The notes below the pieces were generated by a model. It was not told the origin of the DNA. It saw nothing but the letters and a program-made list of their open reading frames with translations, and ran no database searches. This document shows, in pieces, positions 16,640 through 25,264 of a stretch of DNA of 26,268 bases (positions are counted from its first letter, which is position 1; each line of letters opens with the position of its first letter). This DNA comes from an uncultured Anaerolineaceae bacterium (GTDB lineage Bacteria; Chloroflexota; Anaerolineae; Promineifilales; Promineifilaceae): positions 1 through 26,268 of the forward strand of contig CALBTC010000282.1 of NCBI GenBank assembly GCA_937967805.1, written 5' to 3'. The position numbers and the translations under genes were made by a program.

Positions 16640-17731
16640 GTGGCTTTGGCTAATAAAAATGACCATGTAGCGGCAGATTTAAAAACACTGCCAAAGATTG
16701 ATTTGCACCGGCACCTGGAAGGTTCCCTGCGGTTAGAAACGTTATTAGAGATTGCTCGCGAGTATCGTCTTGATGTGCCTACCGTTGATCTGGAGGCGTT
16801 ACGGCCGTTTGTCCAGGTAACAGACGATCCTGCCACCCATGAAGCATTTCTGGGCAAATTTGAGGTGCTGCGCCACTTTTACCGCTCGCCAGAAATGATT
16901 CGCCGCCTGGTGTATGAAGCCGTCGCCGATGCCGCCGCAGACAACGTGAAATATTTAGAACTGCGCTTTAGCCCCCAGGCGTTAACACGCGTTCGCGGCT
17001 ACCCTTTAAGTGAGGCAACCGATTGGGTTATTGAGTCGGTGGCAGAAGCAGAGACCGATTTTGACATCCAGGTGGGTCTCATTGTGACGCTGGTGCGTCA
17101 CGATCCGGTGCCCCAGGCGCGGCAGGTGGCCGAAATTGCCTTTGGACGATTTGGCAGCGGCATTGTGGGTTTGGATTTGGCCGGAGATGAAGTGAAGTTT
17201 CCGTCACGGCCGTTTACACCATTGTTTAAAGAAGCCAAGCAGGTCGGATTGGGTATTACCGTACATGCCGGGGAGTGGGCCAGTGCCTTTGGCGTGAAAG
17301 AAGCGGTAATGGATTTATTTGCCGACCGGATAGGGCACGGGGTGCGCACGCTGGAGAATTCGCAAATTTTGCAGTTAGTGCGCGAGCGCAACATTGCTTT
17401 TGAAGTTTGCCTCACGAGCAATTTGCAAACGGGGGTTGTGCATCAAATGAATCACCATCCCCTGGTAGACATGCTGGACCTGGGGCTGCTGGCCACCATC
17501 AACACGGATGATCCCAGCATCAGCAACTGCACGTTGACTGATGAGTACGAAATCGCCCTGAAAAAACTGCGCATTGGTTACCCGGCCCTGCGCCAAAGCA
17601 TTTTAACGGCGGCAAATTCCGCTTTTTTGCCAGAAGCAAAACAACAGGCTTTGGTAAAAAAGTTTGATGCTTTGCTGCCACAACCGGATGGTATGGACGG
17701 CCGTTCACAACCAAGTGTCACCCAAATTTAG
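16640..17731 (+). CDS. add: Adenosine deaminase family hydrolase
   Basis: A 363-residue zinc hydrolase that deaminates adenosine (or a related aminopurine compound) for purine salvage. Zinc and catalytic residues are visible: HRH (His23, His25), VHAGEW (His209, Glu212), RIGHG (His233) and NTDDPSIS (Asp290, Asp291). The segment CLTSNLQT (257-264) is the adenosine deaminase hallmark with Leu in place of the usual Pro. The start shown is GTG at 16640; TTG at 16646 is an alternative with better spacing to AAAGAG. The gene converges on the hypothetical gene at 17735 with only 3 nt between stop codons. Adenine or aminofutalosine deaminase activity cannot be excluded from sequence alone. Confidence 0.9.
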   Translation: MALANKNDHVAADLKTLPKIDLHRHLEGSLRLETLLEIAREYRLDVPTVDLEALRPFVQVTDDPATHEAFLGKFEVLRHFYRSPEMIRRLVYEAVADAAADNVKYLELRFSPQALTRVRGYPLSEATDWVIESVAEAETDFDIQVGLIVTLVRHDPVPQARQVAEIAFGRFGSGIVGLDLAGDEVKFPSRPFTPLFKEAKQVGLGITVHAGEWASAFGVKEAVMDLFADRIGHGVRTLENSQILQLVRERNIAFEVCLTSNLQTGVVHQMNHHPLVDMLDLGLLATINTDDPSISNCTLTDEYEIALKKLRIGYPALRQSILTAANSAFLPEAKQQALVKKFDALLPQPDGMDGRSQPSVTQI

Positions 17732-17734
17732 CCG

Positions 17735-18334
17735 CTACGTCGATTCCCACTCTTTCAGCGCCCGTTTAATCATCATCTGAATTTGCGGATTCTCAATGTC
17801 ACGCGGCCGTTCATACCGTTTGCCGTCTACGTCAATAATAAGTCCCCCGTTGGCATCATGCACCAAATGAATCTTACGCACGGCTAATTCCGGATCGACC
17901 AAAAGATGACGCTGCAAAATGGCGTCTACCTGCTCCACCAGGCTCAGCATCTTATTGGCGCTGGTTTGGCTCGTGGCCGGACGTCGCCGCATGTTGGCCA
18001 GCAACGTCGGGGGAGGCTTTGGTCCGGCAGACTTCAATTCCTCTTTTTCCCGTTCCAGCCGGTTTATAAACTGCTCAGCCTCTTCTTTTTCGCGCAGCTG
18101 GCTGCCGGCTGCGGGTTGCGCTGCAGACAGTGGCGGGGCCACGCCGGCCTCAACCAGCTTTTGATAGCCGCCGGCAAATGTGATCAATTCACCAATCGCC
18201 GTTTTAAAAAGCTGGCGAACATTGGCTTCAGAGATTTCATCAATGGAAGCATAGCGCTGATTGTTAAAGCTAATCACCAACTTGCCCATCGGTGGAACCC
18301 GTAAAACACGCATGATTTCAATTTCATTTTGCAT
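17735..18334 (-). CDS. Hypothetical protein with an internal duplication
   Basis: I do not recognise this 199-residue protein. It has no signal peptide or membrane segment. Residues 17-50 and 163-196 align without gaps with 9 identities in 34 positions and many conservative changes. Both have the pattern G-x-L-(V/I)-I, a turn, R-Y, an acidic-Ile pair and a helix with Lys and Ala. The middle (75-105) is a charged, coiled-coil-like segment, followed by a Pro-rich stretch and a helix (127-147). The protein may therefore be two copies of a small alpha/beta module joined by a helical linker. It lies downstream of fpg on the same strand, separated by a dispersed palindrome. TGAGG upstream serves as ribosome binding site. 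Confidence 0.75.
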   Translation of the reverse strand: MQNEIEIMRVLRVPPMGKLVISFNNQRYASIDEISEANVRQLFKTAIGELITFAGGYQKLVEAGVAPPLSAAQPAAGSQLREKEEAEQFINRLEREKEELKSAGPKPPPTLLANMRRRPATSQTSANKMLSLVEQVDAILQRHLLVDPELAVRKIHLVHDANGGLIIDVDGKRYERPRDIENPQIQMMIKRALKEWEST

Positions 18335-18384
18335 AATGGCCTCATTTTTTATTTCAGGAATATCTTATTTTGGCAATTTGGGGA

Positions 18385-18443
18385 GACAGATTCACGCCGA
18401 TTTTCACAGATTATTGATCTGTCATCTGTGTTTATCTGTGTCC
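18385..18443. repeat. Dispersed palindrome of ACAGATT/ATCTGTG words
   Basis: The left half carries ACAGATT-type words and the right half ATCTGTG-type words in opposite orientation. The core is ACAGAT (18407-18412) and ATCTGT (18417-18422) around a 5-nt loop. From general knowledge, this word family recurs in spacers of many environmental bacteria. It separates fpg from the gene downstream of it. Confidence 0.7.
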
Positions 18444-18486
18444 TATTTTGCATGTTTTTTTCCTGACAGAATTTATTCACCAGAGC

Positions 18487-19299
18487 TCATTTCTGGCAGT
18501 TTGGACAGAAATGGGTGCTGCGTCCGCCCAACACAATGCGTTCAATTGGCCGGCCACAATCGTAACACGGATCGCCCGTGCGCCGGAAAACGGCAACCGC
18601 ATTTTGCATATCCCCTTTACTGCCATCCGGTTTAGCGTATAGATCAATGCTGGCTCCTTCCCGCTCAATACCTAAACGCAGCACTTTTTGGATGGCACCA
18701 TGCAGCGCCGTGATTTCATGCTTGTTGAGGGTGTTGGCCGGGCGCGTCGGGTGCAATTTTGCATAGAACAGCGCCTCGTCAGCGTAGATATTGCCCACCC
18801 CGGCAATGAGTTGTTGGTCCAGCAGCAGAGGTTTGAGGGCGCGGGTACGGCCGTTCAATCGTTCTTGCAGTGCATCAGGCGTAAACTCAGCCTCCAATGG
18901 CTCCGGGCCCAGCTTGCCTAAAATTTGCTCCGGATCGTGCACCAGATAGACGCGGCCAAATTTGCGCGTGTCGCGAAAGCGCAGCTCCTGGCCATTGTCT
19001 AGCGCGAAGACCGTATGTACATATTTGTTGGCCGGTGTCGCCGCATCAACAACGGCCAGATGCCCCGACATCTTGAGGTGGATGATGAGCGTTTCGCCGT
19101 GCGTGAGCGAGAAAACCAAATATTTGGCGCGGCGCTGAATCGACTCGATCCGGCAGCCCTGAATCCGCGCCCGCAGCTCATCCAGCGATGGGGTGCCGAT
19201 GTGACGCGGCCAATCGTTGCGCACGGCCGTAATTGTTCGGCCAATCAGCGGCTGGCGCAGCGCACGCACGACGGTTTCAACTTCCGGTAATTCAGGCAT
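18487..19299 (-). CDS. mutM: Formamidopyrimidine-DNA glycosylase (Fpg/MutM)
   Basis: A 270-residue base-excision repair enzyme that removes 8-oxoguanine and ring-opened purines and cleaves the strand. The N-terminus PELPEVETV carries the catalytic Pro2 and Glu3. Lys59 in AKYLVF fits the conserved DNA-contacting lysine. The helix-two-turn-helix motif LLLDQQLIAGVGNIYADE (158-175) and the C-terminal zinc finger C245-x2-C248...C265-x2-C268, with GGR just before the second pair, are all intact. Length is typical. The ribosome binding site is weak. The gene follows the GT39-like gene by 52 nt on the same strand and may be cotranscribed, although no functional link is evident. Confidence 0.96.
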   Translation of the reverse strand: MPELPEVETVVRALRQPLIGRTITAVRNDWPRHIGTPSLDELRARIQGCRIESIQRRAKYLVFSLTHGETLIIHLKMSGHLAVVDAATPANKYVHTVFALDNGQELRFRDTRKFGRVYLVHDPEQILGKLGPEPLEAEFTPDALQERLNGRTRALKPLLLDQQLIAGVGNIYADEALFYAKLHPTRPANTLNKHEITALHGAIQKVLRLGIEREGASIDLYAKPDGSKGDMQNAVAVFRRTGDPCYDCGRPIERIVLGGRSTHFCPNCQK

Positions 19300-19351
19300 A
19301 GGACTTTGCTTTCTTGTTGACTATCAAACACAAAACTCAACCCATTATACC

Positions 19352-22159
19352 TTATTGTATTTCCATTGTGGCCAGCAGCAGGCGGCCGTCCGGCAGCACT
19401 ATTTCATCCCAATACACCGGCAGGCGTTCGTTCGTTACCGGATCGTACATCCCTACCCAGAGTTTGTAACTGCCTGCGGCCGTTTCCGGGTGAATCTGAA
19501 TCGTATGATTGTCCACCAAAATTTCACCGCTGCGCCAGCTGAGCGTGGGACGCGAGCCGCCCACCGGAATGCTATCCCCTTGCCCCACCAGCGTCTCATC
19601 ATTATCGGCCACATGCACAAAAACAACCAGATTTCGCGGCAGCGGCGTGATGGTGCGCCAGACCAGCGTAAGCGACATTGTTTCACCGGCCTCAGCAGTG
19701 GTGGCAGACAGATTGTACCCTTCGAGAACGGCAAACGGCGCCTCACCAAATTCGGCCCCGACCGGCGTTTCAACGGGCGGAACTGTGTTGACAAACTTCC
19801 AGGGAACCACATTAATTTTGCCTAGCTGAACCGGTGGGTGGATGGGACGGCCGTCTGGTGTAATCAGGATAACACGCACCGTTTGTGCCGCTTCGGCAAT
19901 AAGCTGCACCGCCGCCTGGCTTTGTATGAGTTCACCCGGCTGCCATGTCGAAGTGGGGTAATCGGCCCGCGTGGGATGGGCGGTGATCGACTGAGTGACT
20001 GTGCCGTTTTCGTCAACCATTTCTACCAACAGCCGATAATCGGCTTCTGGCTGCCGCCAGACGCGCCAAAACAACTCGATTGGCACCAGATGACCCGGAC
20101 GATACTGCTCATCCGGCACTTTGTAGCCTAACAGTTCAAGTTCCCGGTTTAGCCGCACCGGTTGGGACACATGCTCCGGCAGTTGGGCCAGATCAACAGG
20201 GGCCAGTGCAGACTGTACGGTTAGCCGGGCCAATCCCGCCAGATCAACTTGCTGTTCTGTGGTAGCAATGGGCTGAAAGGTGGTCTGGTCTACCAGTCGC
20301 AGCACCACCTGGTAATCGCCCGGCGGCAGCCCGGCCGGCAGCGGAATAATGGGCTGCACCTGAATCATGGCGTCTGCCGGCCACAACTCTGGCGGGAAAT
20401 TGGTCCACAGCGGTTGGTCGGCCTGATGCCATACCTGGCCTTGTGGGTCGACCAGGCGTACAGATAAGGCAACGTCTGGCACATCGCCTTGAGAACGAGA
20501 CCAGTAGAACCGGGGCTGCCAGAAGGCTCCTGCCCGAGCTGCTTCGGGCCATTCCACACCTTTTAACTGTAGCTGATTGGTCCAGTTAACCGATAGTCTG
20601 TTTGCTTCTGGTGGCACTGTCGTTACAACGGGATCGACGATGTAGCCTTGAATGGCCGTAGACAACCACAAAGCAGAAAAACGCTGTCGCCAGACAGGTA
20701 CCCAGTTTTCCGCGGCCCAGTCGGGCAGCACATCGCGCGGAAAAGCAATGCGTGGTTTCGGCTCAACGACAAACCAAACCCGCTGTTTTCCCTGGGCAGC
20801 GGCCTGAAGGTTTTGCACTCCTTCTTCCGGGTCGCGCTGGTCCCAGGCGGGAACGGCCGTCCACGGCGCTTCACCTTCATAATAATAATCAAACACAAAG
20901 CCGATAATCGTGTCGTGCAGCACAATAACATCTTCAGGCTGGGCCACCTCACTCAAAAATTGGGCCAATCCCTTGATGTCATCTTTCACCAACGCTTCGG
21001 CTGTAAACTGCTCGTGTAGCCAATCAACCTGGCTGACCATCACGCTCAGGCTCAGAAGCGTTACAATAATGCGCTCTGGACGAAGCCAGGAAATTTGTGG
21101 CCGTGATCGGGCGGAGAAAGTGGGGGAAACGGCCGTGCCCAACAGCAACAAAAACGGCGGCAAGCTCATGATCAAATGCCGCGCGCCATTGTACAGCGGA
21201 TTAAAATAAGATAGCGTTTCCAGCAGAAACAGAGGCAAAAACCAGTAGCCCAGCAAAAACAGGGCTGCGGTTTTCCTTCCGGCACGCCACAAGCGCACCA
21301 CTCCCCAACCCGCCAGCAAAACAACGGGCGCTACGCGCCACCATGGGTGCACCACTTCTTTTTGGATGCCCACGCTAAACGCGCTAAAAACATGATTGAG
21401 AAAATGATGGGGCGGTACAAACACAAAATCAACCTGGGGCACGCCCCGGAAGCGGGCCAGGGCTACCCAAAGCACGGGCAAAGCCACCAATCCGGTTGCC
21501 ATCACAGTCCAGATAGCCCAGCGCGGCGGCGGCCACCCTTGCCAACGCTGTACGCCCCACACAAAAAGGACCAACACGCCAAACGCCAAAACAAACAGGC
21601 CAAAATAATGGGTATAAACGCCGGCTAAAACGGCCGTTGCCCACAGCGTCCCCCATCTGACCACAGAACCTTTTCGCGCCGTGCTTTTTGACAGCACAAT
21701 CTGGCTGAGTGCGTAGACTGACAGCAAATTCCAAAACAGCAAAAGCGTGTAGTTACGCATCTCCTGGCTTTGCCACACGTGCAAAGGTGACAGCATCAGC
21801 CAAAAGACAGCGCCCAGGCCGACCTGCCAGCCGCCGACACGCCGCCCAATTTGGTACAGGAGTGGGAGGTTGAGAACAGCGATTAAAACCCCCAGGTAGC
21901 GCAGCGAGAAAACTGATTCACCCGCTAATGCCCGCAGGCCACCCAGGAGGAGGAAGTACAGCGGTGGATTGGTGTCCTGGCTTGGCTGTCCATCAAGGAC
22001 AATCGTCCCCCCCAGCAGGTCGGGCAGCGGCTGGCGGGCGCGGTAGACGCTCAACCCCTCATCGGACCACATCGACTGGTCATCAAGCTGATAGACCCGT
22101 AAGCCAAAACCGAGCAGCAGCAGGCCGACCAGACACGTCAGACGCCACCGTTGGTTCAA
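19352..22159 (-). CDS. GT39-like membrane glycosyltransferase with three C-terminal modules
   Basis: A 935-residue protein. Residues 1-375 form a multi-helix membrane domain of the PMT/ArnT/GT39 type, with the catalytic-type acidic pair WSDEG (31-35) after the first helix and TNPPLYFLLLG (63-73). These enzymes move a sugar from a lipid carrier to an acceptor outside the membrane. Residues 380-505 are soluble. Three related beta-rich modules follow (about 520-648, 668-784, 805-935), each with a hydrophobic strand, a PTSTW-PGE-like motif and a GxY(x)LxVG motif. The start is TTG: it overlaps the upstream stop (TTGA) and has a perfect GGAGGTGA (complement of 22164-22171) 4 nt before it. The acceptor is unknown. 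Confidence 0.82.
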   Translation of the reverse strand: MNQRWRLTCLVGLLLLGFGLRVYQLDDQSMWSDEGLSVYRARQPLPDLLGGTIVLDGQPSQDTNPPLYFLLLGGLRALAGESVFSLRYLGVLIAVLNLPLLYQIGRRVGGWQVGLGAVFWLMLSPLHVWQSQEMRNYTLLLFWNLLSVYALSQIVLSKSTARKGSVVRWGTLWATAVLAGVYTHYFGLFVLAFGVLVLFVWGVQRWQGWPPPRWAIWTVMATGLVALPVLWVALARFRGVPQVDFVFVPPHHFLNHVFSAFSVGIQKEVVHPWWRVAPVVLLAGWGVVRLWRAGRKTAALFLLGYWFLPLFLLETLSYFNPLYNGARHLIMSLPPFLLLLGTAVSPTFSARSRPQISWLRPERIIVTLLSLSVMVSQVDWLHEQFTAEALVKDDIKGLAQFLSEVAQPEDVIVLHDTIIGFVFDYYYEGEAPWTAVPAWDQRDPEEGVQNLQAAAQGKQRVWFVVEPKPRIAFPRDVLPDWAAENWVPVWRQRFSALWLSTAIQGYIVDPVVTTVPPEANRLSVNWTNQLQLKGVEWPEAARAGAFWQPRFYWSRSQGDVPDVALSVRLVDPQGQVWHQADQPLWTNFPPELWPADAMIQVQPIIPLPAGLPPGDYQVVLRLVDQTTFQPIATTEQQVDLAGLARLTVQSALAPVDLAQLPEHVSQPVRLNRELELLGYKVPDEQYRPGHLVPIELFWRVWRQPEADYRLLVEMVDENGTVTQSITAHPTRADYPTSTWQPGELIQSQAAVQLIAEAAQTVRVILITPDGRPIHPPVQLGKINVVPWKFVNTVPPVETPVGAEFGEAPFAVLEGYNLSATTAEAGETMSLTLVWRTITPLPRNLVVFVHVADNDETLVGQGDSIPVGGSRPTLSWRSGEILVDNHTIQIHPETAAGSYKLWVGMYDPVTNERLPVYWDEIVLPDGRLLLATMEIQ

Positions 22160-24354
22160 GGCGTCACCTCCACAGAGGTCAGATAAAATTCATCCCCCAG
22201 GCGCTGGCCCGTTGCCGGATCATACCAGCCCACGAACAACTCATAGCTGCCGGGCGCAACGCTTGACGATAAGGTGAACCTGTGAGCATCTATCACCTCT
22301 TCCGGCGGTACCCACCACGACGTGGGATACCAACCGCCGCGTGGCGGACCATCGACTTCCAGCACCTGCTCCTTTGTGGCCGGCTGACGCAAATGAATGA
22401 ATACCGTGTAATCTTTAGCCAACGGTTGGTCCAGCCACCAGCGCAGTGTGAGCTCAATAGGCTGACCCTGCTGCCAGATGGGGCTGGTTTCATAGCCCGC
22501 AAGCTGAATAGGTCCCGAACCTGATGCAGCGGGCGGTTCTACCGGCGCACTAGCTTGCAGGCGAACGGCGGCAGCAAATGCAGCACTTACAAGATTACCC
22601 TGTGCATCGTGAACGGGCAGTCGCTCGCCGGTTTCTTGGTTGATCAAGCCAATTTCCACTTGATACCGCAGAGTTTGGGATAAATCCGAAGGAATGTCTA
22701 CGCTAATTTCATCGCAAAAAACCTGGTTAATTTGCCAGGTAGAGGTGGGGTTGAGGCCCAATCCAGGGTAAGTTCGCCGGCCGGCTGCCACCTGATTTTC
22801 CGGTCCAATGAGTTGAACCAAAACAGTGTAATCGACTTCCGATTGGCTGAGGGTATGCCAGCAAACCTGAATAGGAAGCGTTTCGCCTGCTGCTGCGGAC
22901 CGTTGCTGCGGCGTGACGCTTATCAATTCTGCTAACGTGCCATACTGCCAGTTAATTGATGGGCTCAATGCTGCAACTTCAGAAGAATCGAGTGGATCGG
23001 ATGGATGATAAGCAGGATAGATCAGCGCAACTGAAGCAAGGCTAAAAATTAACATGGTGCCGCTGCCGAGGTGCCGCAAAGGAGGCCACAAACGATGCCA
23101 GCCCATGATTAACAGGCAGGAAATGGCTGCCAATGCCGGAAACAACAATCGCCCATGGGGTGCTGTCACCTGGCGCATCCAGGCCTCCAGGGCAATGGCA
23201 GTTACTACGATTGTTAATAGCAATGTGCCCAATTGAATGGCCTGAACTTGACTGTTTGTTTGCTCCTGTTTACCTTGTAGCCGAGCGCCAAAAAGCCAGC
23301 CAAAGATGGCAGCCAACGTCAATCCAAGCGGCAGCAGATAGGCCCAGCCCGGAAACTTGACGTTGCCCCAGCCAAAAGCAGCCCAGTAAGAATTGAACAC
23401 TTCCTGCCACTGAGCCCAGGCGTCGGGGCGCAGGCCAGGCTGGTTGCAGTAGGCCCAGGGTGCATAGCAGTGAACGGCCGTTCCCAGCGGCGAGCCATAC
23501 AAAACCCAGGCACGAATATACCACCACCCGGCCACAACCAGCGCCCCTAAACCAGTCCAGAAGAAGGCAATTGTTACCGGTTTCAGCCAATTTTTTCCTT
23601 TTGACTGGCGTAACTCGCCGGCCAAAATACCGGCTGCCAGCGGCAGGGCTAATACCAGCGTGCTGCTTTTGCTCAACAATGCCAGCCCCCAGGCGATGCC
23701 TACGGCCAGCCCCCGCTGCCAGGTAAAGCCCAGGCGAATCAGGCGCGCCAGCAGCCACAGCGTAATCCCGCTCGCCGCTGCCGCTGCCACATCATTAGAG
23801 ATGATGCTGCTGATAAAGATAACTTGGGGGGTAACGGCCGTAAAAAATGCTGCGGCTACGGCCGTTGCCCGATTTCTCGGCCAAATTGCCCCCATCAACC
23901 CATAAACTGAAATGATTAACAGCCAGCCAAATGCCATTGACACCAGGCGTGCCAGATAAAGCGCCAGCCACTCGCCTTGTAAACTATCCGTCGGATAGTA
24001 AATGGCCACATTTTTATTGTCGGGCACGGTACCGGGGGCGCTGGAAGGAAAGTGGGGATTGGGGCGGTAGACGGCTAACGGCTCGTCACCGTGAAGCAGA
24101 CGTAGGGGAACGGCCGCCATCAAATAATAAAGCGGCGGCTGTCCTGCTTCCTGGCGCACCGGGGTTTCCCAGGCCGCTGCCCCTTGTGGCGGGAATCCAT
24201 TGCCGTCTGCCAACCATGCCAGGTAGGCGACGTGCTCTGGCCCGTCTGGTCCCTCATATGGCGGAATGAGACTGGCATAAAGCAGACAAAGGCCAGTAAA
24301 CAAGGCGAGAACCGGTAAAAGCGTGCGGAAGTGTTCCCCAAAACGAAATTGCAT
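22156..24354 (-). CDS. GT39/DUF2142-like membrane protein with two C-terminal modules
   Basis: A 732-residue protein. A first helix (13-30) is followed by the acidic loop YEGPDGPEHVAYLAWL and QEAGQPPLYYLM (68-79), the pattern of GT39/DUF2142 transferases that bind a lipid-linked sugar in an external loop. About ten further helices extend to about 450. Two beta-rich modules follow (about 465-600 and 614-732), clearly related to those at the end of the next protein: GYExxPxWQQGQPIELTLRWW, PTSWW-P and PGSYELFVGWYDPATGQRL. The gene overlaps the next by 4 nt and is first in the minus-strand operon. AAAGAG lies 4 nt before the ATG. The two proteins probably act on the same glycan. Confidence 0.78.
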   Translation of the reverse strand: MQFRFGEHFRTLLPVLALFTGLCLLYASLIPPYEGPDGPEHVAYLAWLADGNGFPPQGAAAWETPVRQEAGQPPLYYLMAAVPLRLLHGDEPLAVYRPNPHFPSSAPGTVPDNKNVAIYYPTDSLQGEWLALYLARLVSMAFGWLLIISVYGLMGAIWPRNRATAVAAAFFTAVTPQVIFISSIISNDVAAAAASGITLWLLARLIRLGFTWQRGLAVGIAWGLALLSKSSTLVLALPLAAGILAGELRQSKGKNWLKPVTIAFFWTGLGALVVAGWWYIRAWVLYGSPLGTAVHCYAPWAYCNQPGLRPDAWAQWQEVFNSYWAAFGWGNVKFPGWAYLLPLGLTLAAIFGWLFGARLQGKQEQTNSQVQAIQLGTLLLTIVVTAIALEAWMRQVTAPHGRLLFPALAAISCLLIMGWHRLWPPLRHLGSGTMLIFSLASVALIYPAYHPSDPLDSSEVAALSPSINWQYGTLAELISVTPQQRSAAAGETLPIQVCWHTLSQSEVDYTVLVQLIGPENQVAAGRRTYPGLGLNPTSTWQINQVFCDEISVDIPSDLSQTLRYQVEIGLINQETGERLPVHDAQGNLVSAAFAAAVRLQASAPVEPPAASGSGPIQLAGYETSPIWQQGQPIELTLRWWLDQPLAKDYTVFIHLRQPATKEQVLEVDGPPRGGWYPTSWWVPPEEVIDAHRFTLSSSVAPGSYELFVGWYDPATGQRLGDEFYLTSVEVTP

Positions 24355-24466
24355 AAAACTCTTTCTAAACCAGCAGATTGTGTGCTTTGCCGGTGTCTGG
24401 CGCCATACGGCCGTTGGATTGCGCCCCAGAACATTGCCTATCCAGTCATTTCTAAATGCGCCCGGT

Positions 24467-24475
24467 ATTCTACCA
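24467..24475 (-). promoter_or_regulatory. Possible extended -10 promoter for the glycosyltransferase operon
   Basis: On the minus strand TGGTAGAAT reads as an extended -10 element (TG, one base, then TAGAAT, five of six consensus bases). The start codon is about 105 nt downstream. No convincing -35 element is present. The spacer also has one ACGGCCGT copy at 24407-24414. Confidence 0.25.
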
Positions 24476-24505
24476 CGATTGAGGGAAATAATAAGTCTGG
24501 CTCTT

Positions 24506-24535
24506 TTGACAAGTCCAGCTACTCTCGTCTAAACT
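24506..24535 (+). promoter_or_regulatory. Promoter of the uncharacterised gene at 24630
   Basis: A perfect -35 TTGACA (24506-24511) is followed after 18 nt by TAAACT (24530-24535, four of six). Transcription would start near 24542, giving a leader of about 88 nt that contains the hairpin at 24553-24603. Confidence 0.5.
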
Positions 24536-24552
24536 AACGCATTATATCGTGG

Positions 24553-24603
24553 GTGAAAGCCAAAAAGATTTTTGAAAAAATAAGGTTTAATTTTGGCTTT
24601 TAC
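24553..24603 (+). promoter_or_regulatory. Hairpin in the leader of the gene at 24630
   Basis: Arms 24553-24565 and 24591-24603 pair over 13 positions (12 Watson-Crick, one G-U) with a 25-nt A/T-rich loop. It begins about 10 nt after the predicted transcription start and ends 13 nt before the GGAG ribosome binding site. It could protect the 5' end or act as a regulatory leader. No known riboswitch was recognised. Confidence 0.45.
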
Positions 24604-24629
24604 AAAATAAATGCATGGAGTGAGTGCTC

Positions 24630-25139
24630 ATGTATCCAGAAGATCGCGTTTTGGTAGCCTACGTGCCGCAGCCGGCAGATTTTGAGATTATTAAGCAGGT
24701 GGGTTGGTATCGCATCCCGCAAAAACATGCGCCCAAAGGAGTGCACGCTGAATATTTCGCCTTCTATTTTGGTCGCCGCTTTGATGCAGAAAAATGGGCT
24801 ATTCATTATTACGCACCTCAGTTGGGTCATGAACTCACGACCCGTCTGGCGCTTTTCCCTGACCAGCCAGACCATCCCCGTGCCCAGGAAATGTACTACA
24901 AAGTCCAGTTGGGGCCGCTGCAAAAGTTAGCGCAGCCCATTGTGAGTTTGCACTGGCGGCGAATTACCTTCTTGCACACGACTTGGGATCGCTTTCTGGA
25001 TGCAACTGAAATTAACGATTTGTTTGTAGACGGCGAGCCATATGTAGATCGCATTTACGCGACATTAAAGGAACGTGGCGTAAAGGCGGAACGCAAGTAT
25101 GATGTTAAGAAGCTGGAGACGGGTGTTGAGGAACAATAA
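24630..25139 (+). CDS. Uncharacterised conserved-looking protein
   Basis: A 169-residue soluble protein that I cannot assign to a named family. It starts EDRVLVAYVPQPADFEII and has GWYRIPQKHAPK (27-38 region), a segment of aromatic residues (AEYFAFYFGRRF), a YYAPQLGHEL stretch, YYKVQLGPL, and WRRITFLHTTWDRF near residue 120. The many invariant-looking aromatics, Arg and His suggest a structured nucleic-acid- or nucleotide-related domain, but no catalytic motif is clear. The frame opens at GTG 24624; I chose ATG 24630 because GGAG (24617-24620) is spaced 9 nt from it. It has its own promoter and a structured leader, and is followed by a P-loop protein with its own candidate promoter. Confidence 0.75.
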   Translation: MYPEDRVLVAYVPQPADFEIIKQVGWYRIPQKHAPKGVHAEYFAFYFGRRFDAEKWAIHYYAPQLGHELTTRLALFPDQPDHPRAQEMYYKVQLGPLQKLAQPIVSLHWRRITFLHTTWDRFLDATEINDLFVDGEPYVDRIYATLKERGVKAERKYDVKKLETGVEEQ

Positions 25140-25156
25140 GCAATGTAACCAAGATC

Positions 25157-25186
25157 GTAACAATCAACAAGCAATATAGCTATAAT
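25157..25186 (+). promoter_or_regulatory. Candidate promoter of the P-loop kinase-like gene
   Basis: A perfect -10 TATAAT (25181-25186) is preceded after 18 nt by GTAACA (25157-25162, four of six to TTGACA). The leader would be about 72 nt. The 125-nt spacer shows no other clear structure. Confidence 0.4.
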
Positions 25187-25264
25187 GTGGCATAATTACG
25201 TTTGAAGATAATGGTGTTTTGAAGCTAGGGTAAGCGTCGTTTAGAGCAGAGTAAACCGAGCCAA

